Below, in pieces: positions 20,213-28,455 of a stretch of 64,000 bases of DNA (positions within the stretch are counted from its first letter, which is position 1; each line of letters begins with the position of its first letter). Position numbers and translations under genes: made by a program. A model generated the notes under the pieces. The model was not told where the DNA came from and searched no databases. It saw nothing but the letters and a program-made list of their open reading frames with translations. This stretch comes from Ehrlichia sp028752135 (GTDB taxonomy: Bacteria > Pseudomonadota > Alphaproteobacteria > Rickettsiales > Anaplasmataceae): positions 558,001-622,000 of the forward strand of contig CP082782.1 of assembly GCA_028752135.1 (NCBI GenBank). Reading direction: 5' to 3'.

Positions 20213-20493
20213 TTTTCTAAGGGATTAATAGCATTTGATAATTTTTTACTTGATCTAAATCTTACTCTTTTCTTAGGGGCTAATGTTTCTAGCTTTCCAG
20301 TTTTAGGGTTGTGGTATTTCTTTTCTGCACATTGAATCACGTGTAATGTTCCAACATTGTGTAGCCTAATCAGATGAGAAGTTTCCAATGCATTTTGTAT
20401 ACTAAGCATTACTAGATCATAAGCTTGACTTGATATCTTTTTTGTTAATCCTAACTCTGCCATAAGTGTTCTTACTACCATACCCTTACTCAT
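20209..20493 (-). CDS. HU/IHF-family DNA-binding protein
   Basis: A small basic nucleoid protein of 94 residues that bends DNA as a dimer. The HU fold is recognisable: a two-helix N-terminus (residues 1-40), then IRLHNVGTLHVIQC in place of the usual V.L.GFGTF strand, the flexible arm YHNPKTGKLETLAPKKRVRFRSSKKL and a short C-terminal helix. The arm carries the NPKTG motif with the Pro that intercalates DNA. It diverges from standard HU in the GFG motif (HNVG here), so it is a lineage variant, and whether it acts as HU or IHF cannot be decided. The 3' end overlaps pdxJ by four bases. Confidence 0.88.
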   Translation of the reverse strand: MSKGMVVRTLMAELGLTKKISSQAYDLVMLSIQNALETSHLIRLHNVGTLHVIQCAEKKYHNPKTGKLETLAPKKRVRFRSSKKLSNAINPLEN

Positions 20494-20850
20494 AACTTAA
20501 ACTCCTAATTTTACATAACTGAACATAGACCTAGGATATTAGGTTAGTTCATATAGTCAACTGAATTTATTGTTATTGCTTAAAGCATTATTAATTGGTC
20601 TGTAATTTTAGTTATATAATAATGTCTTTTATAATTTTTTTAGTAAATTTATGATGATATTTATTTAGATAATGTAAAATATAATAAAAAATTTTTCACT
20701 ATAGTTTAAATATTATATTTTATATATCATTTATAATGATTCATTATATGTTCTTTTGAACTTGATAATTTTTTATAGATGTTTATTGTTGTACAAATTT
20801 ATCATTATTTTTTGGATATTGACTCTAATTATTTATTCACTATGTATGGT
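20494..20850. other. Gap between the HU-like gene and holB
   Basis: Upstream region of the HU-like gene and 3' flank of holB. No open frame or clear regulatory motif seen. Confidence 0.45.
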
Positions 20851-21765
20851 CTATTTAAAAAAAACTTTTTTATCGTGATCTAGTAAAGTAAGCATAATAT
20901 TAACTATATTTAACATTAGTGATTTTTTATCTAGTTGATATTTTTTAGCAGAAAATATCAAGTGTTGTATTTTAGATGTTTTTAATAGTAATTTATCGAT
21001 ATCATTTTCATTCGTTATCATATTCATTAAACTACTATTGCCTCTTAAATTTGTTGCAATACCTAATGTTTCTTTTGTGATATTTAAGATAATTGTTAGT
21101 ATTATGTACTCTATTTTGTAAAAACTAATGTCAGTTGTTATAGTGTTTTCTATCATCTGACTATCATGCTGATTTAAAATTATTGAAATAAGGTCTTTAT
21201 ATAGCTGAATTTCACTAGTTATGTGTTTACTTACCATTCCTGGGGTTCCTGGGTAAATGTTGCTGACTTTTTCATAATCTAAGTCAGGAAAATTTTGTTG
21301 CAGTACCTGTTGTGTCTGTTGGAAATTTAAGTCTGATAAACCTAGTGTAAAACATCTTGATCTTATTACTACTGGTACATCATGTAAATTATGGCTAATT
21401 AAAATTATTACGGAGTTGTTAGGTGGTTCTTCTAAAATCTTTAACATTGCATTAGCAGCATTAATTGTTAGATTATCAATGCTATCTACGATTGTTATTC
21501 TGTATTTAAGTCTTGCTGTGCTTAAATGGAGAAAGTTTTTTATGTTTCTAATTTTATCTATTCCTATTGTCTCTTCATTATCATTGATTATCAGAAGATC
21601 TGGATTATAGTAATTGAGATTTGTAGATTGTGTTAGATGTTGGGCAAAATGATAAGCTAATGTTGCTTTCCCAATACCTTTACTTCCATAAATTAGCCAT
21701 GATTTTATATGAGGATTGCGTATTAGTGTGTTTTTTGCTGATGTATGACCTACTATTGTATCCAT
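20851..21765 (-). CDS. holB: DNA polymerase III delta-prime subunit
   Basis: Clamp-loader subunit, AAA+ fold, 304 residues. IVGHTSAKNTL is the typical N-terminus and YGSKGIGKATLAYHFAQ is the P-loop. Then TARLKYRITIVDSIDNLTINAANAMLKILEEPP is conserved in delta-prime and gamma subunits, and VPVVIRSRC holds the SRC motif (arginine finger). The zinc cysteines found in gamma/tau are missing, which separates it from dnaX. C-terminal residues 200-304 are helical and poorly conserved, as usual. The upstream gap separates it from tsaC. Confidence 0.92.
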   Translation of the reverse strand: MDTIVGHTSAKNTLIRNPHIKSWLIYGSKGIGKATLAYHFAQHLTQSTNLNYYNPDLLIINDNEETIGIDKIRNIKNFLHLSTARLKYRITIVDSIDNLTINAANAMLKILEEPPNNSVIILISHNLHDVPVVIRSRCFTLGLSDLNFQQTQQVLQQNFPDLDYEKVSNIYPGTPGMVSKHITSEIQLYKDLISIILNQHDSQMIENTITTDISFYKIEYIILTIILNITKETLGIATNLRGNSSLMNMITNENDIDKLLLKTSKIQHLIFSAKKYQLDKKSLMLNIVNIMLTLLDHDKKVFFK

Positions 21766-22157
21766 ATTAAAAATATCTTTTTCTCTAAATCTTATGTGTT
21801 TTTATGCTTCATATAAAGTAAATTATTTAAAATGCATAGAGCACACCTATACTACCAAGTAGGATCCTTGAATAATATGATATGAATGTCTTTTCTTGTA
21901 AATACTGATTTTATTCTAAATGCAGTTTTTGTCGTAATAGAGTGATGCATGTTGCATAAGTAGTCTTTATAAATGTTAAGCCAAATAAGGTTTTATAGTA
22001 GTTGTTTTAATAGATAGAGTTATTGGTCAGTTTTGACTTCTGGTTATTTAAAAATAATGAGTTTATTTTTTAAGGTGATATTAACTAACCTTGTAATATC
22101 TGACTTTTAGCTTTTCATATAGCTAAGATAGTATAGTAATTTTATTTTATAGTTTTT
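21766..22157. other. Gap between holB and tsaC
   Basis: AT-rich, no open frame. It contains the holB upstream region and the tsaC 3' flank. Small inverted repeats are present (for instance TAGCT/AGCTA near 22110-22126), but none is convincing as a terminator. Confidence 0.45.
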
Positions 22158-22748
22158 TTATTTTATAATGCTTTTTATAATATCAAAAATTTCATATTTT
22201 GTTACTGCACCTGGTCTTAAAATTTCATATGAAGTTAAATCAATGACTGTTGATTCAGTCCCGTTAACTAAAGTGTCATCTTCTATGACAATTGAAATAT
22301 TTTTTTTAATGCTTCTCGGAATTTTGTGTGAGGAAATTACATTTGGTTGTCCAGAAATATTAACGCTTGTTCCAACTATTGGATTATCAAAACTATTTAA
22401 GATTTGTAAAGCTATAGGGTGGTCAGGAATTCTTACACCAATAGTATTGTTAAAAAACTGTTTTGGTAATTTATGGTAATTGTGAATTGGTAATACAAAA
22501 GTTATTGGACCTGGGGAAAGTTTTTGTATTATTTTAGCGTTCTGTTCTGAGATATTACAAAATAGTTTAATTTTATCAATATTATTTACTAGTAATGATA
22601 AAGGTTTATTGTATGGTCTATTTTTTATTTGGTATATTTTCTGTATAGCTTCAATGTTATATGCATCCCCAGCTAATGCATATACAGTTTCGGTAGGGAA
22701 ACATACAAGATGCTTGTTTTTAAGAGCTGTTACTACTTTTGGTATCAT
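22158..22748 (-). CDS. tsaC: L-threonylcarbamoyladenylate synthase (Sua5/YrdC/TsaC family)
   Basis: Makes threonylcarbamoyl-AMP from threonine, bicarbonate and ATP for the t6A37 modification of tRNAs reading ANN codons. The 196 residues cover just the YrdC domain. HLVCFPTETVYALAGDA and IKNRPYNKPLSLLV are the ATP/threonine-binding signatures, followed by PGPITFVLP, TIGVRIPDHPIA, VGTSVNISGQP and STVIDLTS. The Sua5 C-terminal domain is absent, so this is the short TsaC type. It is encoded alone, divergent from coaE. Confidence 0.92.
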   Translation of the reverse strand: MIPKVVTALKNKHLVCFPTETVYALAGDAYNIEAIQKIYQIKNRPYNKPLSLLVNNIDKIKLFCNISEQNAKIIQKLSPGPITFVLPIHNYHKLPKQFFNNTIGVRIPDHPIALQILNSFDNPIVGTSVNISGQPNVISSHKIPRSIKKNISIVIEDDTLVNGTESTVIDLTSYEILRPGAVTKYEIFDIIKSIIK

Positions 22749-23432
22749 GTTGTGCTTATAGTGTAAGTTATTAATAATGACACAAATATCATTTTAATTA
22801 TAGAATTAATTATTTGGAATATGAAGTATATTCTCTGGTTTTATATGTAAGAGTTGGTGTTAATTTAAAGTATTAGTGATTGTAATTTTATGGATATGCA
22901 CTAACTAATTTAGTTGGTAATTCATGATAAGATTTATTATATTGAAATTGTAAACTTGAAAAGTAGATCAAAATATAGTAGCTTTAATAATTAATTGCAG
23001 TACGTGCTATAAGGTTTGTATGGATGAGAAAAGATCCATATGTTTACATAAGGATACACTTTAAGCTATGTAAAGTTTAATTTTTAACTGTATGATCAAT
23101 TAGATTTATCCTTGTTTTGAAATGGTGTTGTTCTTTTATGATGAGTAGCTTTAATAGTCAGCACTAGATTAAAGAATCGATAATATTCAAGAAATTGATA
23201 TAGATTGGAGTTTGAGTACATGGATCTAATTTTGCTTAATGGAGTACTTGCTCATAAAAGGTGTTAGCTTTCTTAAGGGATTACATTTAAGATGTGTATT
23301 GTGGTTAAGCAGTAATGATATAACTTTGTTAGAATTTACTGTGTTAACTTATGTTTTGAATTAGTAAGATTATTTGATAAATTTTAATGTAGTGTATTTT
23401 TTTATACTAGCGAAGATTATTATTGTAAAGTC
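22749..23432. other. Gap between divergent tsaC and coaE
   Basis: About 680 bases with no coding frame. It should hold both promoters. No repeat or structured element recognised. Confidence 0.45.
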
Positions 23433-24041
23433 ATGGTTATTTTTGGGTTAACAGGTGGAATAGGGTCTGGTAAAAGTTTAGTTGCTAGTTATTTTAGAAA
23501 ATTCTTTAGAGCTGCAGTGTTTGATGCTGATAAAGTAGTACATGAATTATATAATTTTGATAAAAATGTTATAGAGCTCGTTAAGTTGTATTTTCCTGAT
23601 TCTGTTAATAATGGGGTTGTTGATAGAAGCAGTTTAAAGAATCACTTTTTTGCTTATAGTCAGTTATGGATTAAATTTCAATCTGCATTACATTTGAGAG
23701 TTCTAGAAAAACAGCGAGATTTTATTTCGCTTCATAATAGAAGATTGACAAAGTATGCAGTGCTTGATGTTCCTCTTTTAATAGAATCTAACTTTCATAA
23801 TCATTGTAGTTTTATTATTCACATAAAAACTAGTAAATTATTACAAAAACAAAGAGTATTAAAGCGTGGGGTACTACAAAAAGAGTTTGAATTTATTAAT
23901 ATGGTACAATTATCAGAAAATAATAGGAGGAAATTTTCTGATTTTAGTATTAAAACTGGATTAGGTGCAGGTTATATACTGTTTCAAATTAAAAGAATAA
24001 TGTTGAGTATCAGTAATAATAGTAATGGTTGTGATAAGTAA
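23433..24041 (+). CDS. coaE: Dephospho-CoA kinase
   Basis: Phosphorylates dephospho-CoA in the last step of coenzyme A synthesis. The 202 residues begin with the P-loop FGLTGGIGSGKSLVASYF, then AVFDADKVVHELY (substrate-binding Asp) and VLDVPLLIES (the conserved DxPLLxE motif). The lid region (about 145-175) is shorter in Arg than usual but recognisable. It converges on thiC with about 280 bases between. Length is normal. Confidence 0.93.
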   Translation: MVIFGLTGGIGSGKSLVASYFRKFFRAAVFDADKVVHELYNFDKNVIELVKLYFPDSVNNGVVDRSSLKNHFFAYSQLWIKFQSALHLRVLEKQRDFISLHNRRLTKYAVLDVPLLIESNFHNHCSFIIHIKTSKLLQKQRVLKRGVLQKEFEFINMVQLSENNRRKFSDFSIKTGLGAGYILFQIKRIMLSISNNSNGCDK

Positions 24042-24324
24042 TATTACATGTATGAAGACTAATTTAGAGTGAAAAAATATATTGATGTTATTTTTTATTT
24101 ACTTATTAAATAAACAACTGTATGAAATTTTTATATGCAAAATACTTTAAAGATCTATAAAAATGTCTCAAATTTATTGGTTGTTTGTTAGTGTACCTAC
24201 CTTTTAATATTAACAAAATATACTGATTTTTTATATTTTCAGAACTTATATAATAAAATAAAAACTGGGATTGAGAAGGATAAATTAAATTGATTGTATA
24301 CAATCTAAAGTTAATCTTACGTTG

Positions 24325-26001
24325 TTATTCGGTAGTAATGGTAGCTCTAAGTTGGTGAGTTAATTTCATTGAACAAAATTTTGGTCCACACATTGAACAA
24401 AAATGTGATGATTTTGCGTTTTCAGAGGGTAAAGACTCATCATGAAAAGATTTTGCTGTTTCAGGATCAAGAGATAAGTTAAATTGATCATGCCATTTGA
24501 AATTGAACCTTGCATAGCTTAATGCATAATCTCTTATATAGGCAGATGGATTTCCTCTTGCTAAATCTGCTGCATGTGCTGCTATTTTATAAGCAATTAC
24601 TCCATCTTTTACATCTTTAATATTAGGTAATCCTAAATGTTCTTTTGGTGTGACATAGCATAACATGGAAGTTCCGTACCATCCTATAATTGCAGCTCCA
24701 ATTGCACTGGTTATATGGTCATACCCAGGAGCAATATCTGTAGTTAGTGGTCCTAGAGTGTAAAATGGAGCTTCTTTACAGAAGTGTAGTTGTTTTTCCA
24801 TATTTTCTTTTATTAAGTGCATAGGTATATGTCCTGGTCCCTCTATCATAACTTGACAGTTGTTTTTCCATGCAATTTCAGTAAGCTCCCCTAATGTTTT
24901 TAGTTCTAAGAATTGTGCAGTATCATTTGCATCTGCTATAGAACCTGGTCTTAGACCATCACCTAAAGAGAAAGCAATGTCATAACTTTTCATTATGTCA
25001 CATATTTCTTCAAAATTTGTATATAGGAAGTTTTCTTTATTATGTATGCTGCACCAATGTGCCATAATAGCTCCCCCTCTTGATACAATGCCAGTAAGTC
25101 TAGTATCTGTATGATCGATGTAATTTTTTAAAATTCCTGCGTGTATAGTGAAATAATCAACTCCTTGTTCTGCCTGTTCTATCAATGTTTTTTTGAAAAT
25201 ATCAAAATTTAAATCTCCTACTACTCCATTTACTTTATTTAAAGCCTGATATATGGGTACTGTACCTATAGGGACTGGGCTGTTTCTAATTATCCACTCT
25301 CTTATATCATGAATATTATCTCCTGTTGATAAGTCCATTACTGTATCAGCTCCATATGTAATTGCATATATCATTTTCTGAACTTCTTCTTCAATATTTG
25401 AACTAACTACCGAATTACCAATATTAGCGTTAATTTTTACTAAGAAATTTTTACCTATTATCATTGGTTCTGATTCAGGATGATTTACATTTGCTGGAAT
25501 GATTGCTCTACCAGATGCTACCTCTTGTCGGACAAATTCTGGGGTTATTTCTGGTGCCATAATAGTTGGTTTATAAGATAAAATCTTGTGCCTTAATGAA
25601 TTCTCTCTTATTGCAATATATTCCATTTCTGGAGTTATAATGTTATTTCGTGCATAGAATATTTGAGTTACAGGTTTATCAATTGCTTTTAAAACATTGT
25701 TACTTTGTGCTGGAAATTCTGTTTTAGGATTTACATTGATTTTTTGTTTTTCGTAATATTCTACATCTTGCCTATCTATAATCCAGTTAAGCCGTAATTT
25801 TTTTATGCCTTGCTTGATATTAGTTTTTACTTTTTGGTCAGTATATGGTCCCCCTGTGTCATATATTAAAATTGACTCAGTATTATCATTAAAATAAATC
25901 TTACGCATTCCAACATTAATATTGTTATAAATTATACCTGGTATATGTTCTTTAATTGAAGAAGGGAAAAGGGTATCAAAGTCTATTTTCATATTTACCA
26001 A
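24325..26001 (-). CDS. thiC: Phosphomethylpyrimidine synthase
   Basis: Radical-SAM enzyme converting aminoimidazole ribotide to the hydroxymethylpyrimidine phosphate of thiamine. The 558 residues include the N-terminal ThiC-associated part (IYDTGGPYTD), TPEMEYIAIREN, VKINANIGNS, GADTVMDLSTG, FTIHAGI and IEGPGHIPMH, then the C-terminal iron-sulfur motif CSMCGPKFC (C-x2-C-x4-C). Start is ATG 26001; a second ATG lies three codons in. No TPP riboswitch is recognisable in the 550 bases upstream, so regulation is not evident. No other thi genes are in the window. Confidence 0.96.
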   Translation of the reverse strand: MVNMKIDFDTLFPSSIKEHIPGIIYNNINVGMRKIYFNDNTESILIYDTGGPYTDQKVKTNIKQGIKKLRLNWIIDRQDVEYYEKQKINVNPKTEFPAQSNNVLKAIDKPVTQIFYARNNIITPEMEYIAIRENSLRHKILSYKPTIMAPEITPEFVRQEVASGRAIIPANVNHPESEPMIIGKNFLVKINANIGNSVVSSNIEEEVQKMIYAITYGADTVMDLSTGDNIHDIREWIIRNSPVPIGTVPIYQALNKVNGVVGDLNFDIFKKTLIEQAEQGVDYFTIHAGILKNYIDHTDTRLTGIVSRGGAIMAHWCSIHNKENFLYTNFEEICDIMKSYDIAFSLGDGLRPGSIADANDTAQFLELKTLGELTEIAWKNNCQVMIEGPGHIPMHLIKENMEKQLHFCKEAPFYTLGPLTTDIAPGYDHITSAIGAAIIGWYGTSMLCYVTPKEHLGLPNIKDVKDGVIAYKIAAHAADLARGNPSAYIRDYALSYARFNFKWHDQFNLSLDPETAKSFHDESLPSENAKSSHFCSMCGPKFCSMKLTHQLRATITTE

Positions 26002-26551
26002 AAAGATATTATATAAATATAGTATATGTAGTTTTAATATAATGTCTATATCTGTAAAAATTTAAACTCTTCAGAAACTAATAGAATAAAAATCTATAAG
26101 TTTTTTTCTATTCTTGGTGTATTATGAAAATAGAGTATAAGTAATATAATGCCATGCATTATATTAGCTTTAAATTATACTCATTATGGTATTTATTATA
26201 GAAGTTTAACATTTAAAGAAATTTATATGCTGTGTAATTGATAGGTATGTAATCTTTATAAAGAAAAGTAGTATAAAAGCTAGGCAATGTGTCATCTGCT
26301 GTGATATTTTAAATCCCACCTAATTAATCTACACTAAAATTCCCTATCATATAACAAAATTATATACCATTTATATGATATACTTTTATCTGTCAGGTTA
26401 TTACAAACTTATATAATAAAGGATCTATTTTAACTAATTGTTAATGTGAATCATTAAAAAATAGTTTTTTGTGTATTTAGTTTATTAAACAGTATTGCTT
26501 TCATCTTTTAGCGATAACTTTTATTATAAAGCAATACTGTATAGAAAAATT
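26002..26551. other. Gap between thiC start and smr end
   Basis: No coding frame. The right end contains a perfect 13-base inverted repeat just after smr (listed separately). I looked for the TPP riboswitch core and did not find it. Confidence 0.55.
26489..26540 (-). terminator. Candidate terminator hairpin after rpoZ-smr
   Basis: ACAGTATTGCTTT (26489-26501) and AAAGCAATACTGT (26528-26540) form a perfect 13-base-pair stem with a 26-base loop, 11 bases after the smr stop codon. No strict U-run follows directly, so it could instead be an RNA-stabilising hairpin. The length and perfection make chance unlikely. Confidence 0.55.
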
Positions 26552-27115
26552 TTATATCTTTTTATTTTTACTTTTTAGTAGTACGTAAAATGCGCCTTTT
26601 CCTCCGTATGAATTGATGGCTTGTTTGTAGTACAGTATTATTTCACATATTTTTTCACTTTGTAACCATTTACTAAAATTACTTTTTATGCTGTTATTGT
26701 CGTATTGATTTGTACTGTTCCATCCTGTAATGATAAGTAAACATCTGTTTGCTAAGTTATAATTCTTAATAATGAAATTTATCAATACATTGTAGGCAGT
26801 ATCTAGTGTGTAACCATGTAGATCAAGAACATCGTCTATTTGGTATCTTCCTTTATCTATTTTCTTTTTTGTATTGTGATCAAGATTTAACCCACTGCTA
26901 ATGCTATGCTTGTTGTGATTTTTTTTTGGTTTGATCTGTGTAGGTAATATGTAGTTATTAATGTTGTTATTGCATGATAAGGTCTTATTGCGGTACTCAT
27001 GATTAACCTCCTTGTTCTTTTTATTATATGCTATCTTATTACTGTAAATTGGAGTAACCATTGCAGTTATAGAATCCCATAATGCTGCATCATGATATGG
27101 TAACTGATCTGACAT
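26552..27115 (-). CDS. Smr/MutS2 C-terminal domain protein
   Basis: A stand-alone Smr-domain protein of 187 residues. The N-terminal 85 residues are basic and Asn-rich with no fold I can see. The Smr domain runs from about 90: VLDLHGYTLDTAYNVL carries the LDLHG motif, LLIITGWN matches the conserved TGKG-like loop region, and GGKGAFYVLLK is the usual C-terminal GGxGAxxVxLK. Such proteins are often DNA or RNA nucleases, but activity here is not proven. It follows rpoZ by 14 bases and is probably cotranscribed. Confidence 0.85.
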   Translation of the reverse strand: MSDQLPYHDAALWDSITAMVTPIYSNKIAYNKKNKEVNHEYRNKTLSCNNNINNYILPTQIKPKKNHNKHSISSGLNLDHNTKKKIDKGRYQIDDVLDLHGYTLDTAYNVLINFIIKNYNLANRCLLIITGWNSTNQYDNNSIKSNFSKWLQSEKICEIILYYKQAINSYGGKGAFYVLLKSKNKKI

Positions 27116-27129
27116 TCCTTGTTAATTTT

Positions 27130-27549
27130 TTAATTAGAATCTTTTTCCTTACCTTCTTCTGATTTGGAAAAAAAGTTATTACTATCTAAGAAATTAGTTT
27201 CTTGGCTATTTGAATTAGTTCCTAATTCATTAAAATTATTACCTGCCGTATTCTGTTGAAATATGTTTACATTATTTCTTTCTTTATAAGCTGCCTGTGG
27301 TTCATCTGAGTTTATGAATTTCTCCATATATTTTCTGCATCTTTGTACTGATAAATTAAATAAAGAACGTACATCTAATTGTTCAGTTGCTATTTCTTTC
27401 AATGCAATAACAGTATTTTTGCCATTTTTATGCTTTATCACTGGACATGCTCCAGAATTTAAGTCATGAGCTCTTTGACTTGCCAATATTACTAATTTGA
27501 ACTTATTATTAGTACGACCCATACATTCTTCGACTGTAAGACGAGGCAT
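27130..27549 (-). CDS. rpoZ: RNA polymerase omega subunit
   Basis: Small subunit that helps assemble RNA polymerase. MPRLTVEECMGRTNNKFKLVILASQRAHDL is the standard omega N-terminus, followed by VIALKEIATEQLDV. I choose ATG 27549; a TTG two codons earlier (27555) is also possible. The C-terminal 60 residues are a polar Asn/Ser/Glu tail that makes the protein longer (139 residues) than many omegas, as in other Rickettsiales. It lies between the XRE gene and smr. Confidence 0.92.
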   Translation of the reverse strand: MPRLTVEECMGRTNNKFKLVILASQRAHDLNSGACPVIKHKNGKNTVIALKEIATEQLDVRSLFNLSVQRCRKYMEKFINSDEPQAAYKERNNVNIFQQNTAGNNFNELGTNSNSQETNFLDSNNFFSKSEEGKEKDSN

Positions 27550-27629
27550 TGACAAACCAACATAAATGAAAAAAAGTTATTCTAACATAGTATAAAAAAT
27601 TATGCAATAGAGGAATTTCTACAAGTAAA

Positions 27630-27956
27630 TCATTCTCCTTTTTGTATTGTTATAAGCTTAATGGATGATAGGGAATCTTCTACTACATTGCCTTTATTAA
27701 TTAGTGCAATTTCTGAATTATTAATAGTAATCGTTATATTTACTTCACACTTGAGACGTAATAGGAATATGAGTAAACGTTCTAGTGAGAATCCCGCTGT
27801 TTTGCCATTACTAATTTGAGATATTTTTGGTTGGTCTACCCCTAAAATCTTTGCAGTTGTCACTTGGTTCCAGTGGTTTTTACAGGTAATGTCTTTTATT
27901 AACTTCAATATTTTGTATTTAATATTGTAATCGTTTTGATCGTTTACTGTTGTCAT
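27630..27956 (-). CDS. Small XRE-family helix-turn-helix regulator
   Basis: A DNA-binding protein of 108 residues. The HTH covers about residues 30-60: QVTTAKILGVDQPKISQISNG is the classic XRE helix-turn-helix, followed by FSLERLLIFLLRLKCEVNITI, typical of the HTH_37 / HigA-like antitoxin group. No toxin gene of the HigB/RelE type lies beside it, so it looks like a free-standing regulator. Its size fits the roughly 12-kDa ehrlichial regulator EcxR, but I cannot confirm identity by reading. It is upstream of rpoZ with an 80-base gap and divergent from leuS, with a direct repeat in the shared upstream region. Confidence 0.85.
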   Translation of the reverse strand: MTTVNDQNDYNIKYKILKLIKDITCKNHWNQVTTAKILGVDQPKISQISNGKTAGFSLERLLIFLLRLKCEVNITITINNSEIALINKGNVVEDSLSSIKLITIQKGE

Positions 27957-28455
27957 AGTTTTATACCGTAACCTAGAAAGATAAAATAATCTTTATAAAT
28001 TAATTTATATATTAAAAATATTATATTAAATCATTTTATAATTTATTAATGATGAAGCGTATTTATATATTCTTCTACTTATGTTGCTCAATTATATAGA
28101 TATGTTAATTAATATTTTAATATGCTGCTACAATCAAATAAAATAATTTTTTGTTATTTATTCTTTTCATATGTATTAGCTTATAGCTTTTTCTATAAAT
28201 TAATTTCTATATTAAAAATATTATATGAAATCACTTTATAATTTATTGATAATGAAGTATATAATTTATAATTTTGTGCTCAATGCTTAATATATACGTA
28301 TATAAAATTTATATTTTAGTAGTTATGCTAATTAAATAAGTAATCTATTTTAATCTTTTTTAGTATAGCTTACTTGTATTGCTTGAATTATCTAATATAC
28401 TATACAAGAAATTAGCTAATATAGCTTTAAAGGGTGTTTTGTTTAACGGTATACT
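27957..28455. other. Gap between divergent XRE gene and leuS
   Basis: Holds a direct repeat with a period of exactly 200 bases (27994-28060 and 28194-28260, listed separately). Otherwise no coding frame. Both promoters should be here. Confidence 0.6.
27994..28260. repeat. Direct repeat, 67-base copies 200 bases apart
   Basis: Copy 1 at 27994-28060 and copy 2 at 28194-28260 both start TATAAATTAATTT and share ATATTAAAAATATTAT and TTTATAATTTATT, with about seven mismatches in 67 bases. The offset is exactly 200. Weaker similarity continues after each copy (GCTCAATTATATA / GCTCAATGCTTAATATA), so the ancestral unit may be the whole 200 bases. Confidence 0.75.

Noticed and set aside
24106..24303. 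65-codon minus-strand frame between coaE and thiC
   Set aside because: Rich in Ile, Tyr, Phe and Lys as expected from random AT-rich DNA, with no conserved feature.
26002..26500. TPP riboswitch upstream of thiC
   Set aside because: Neither the CTGAGA-type piece nor the conserved ACCTGATCTGG-like core is found on the minus strand upstream of thiC.
27630..27956. Toxin-antitoxin module
   Set aside because: The XRE protein is antitoxin-like, but no toxin gene adjoins it: rpoZ and leuS are its neighbours.
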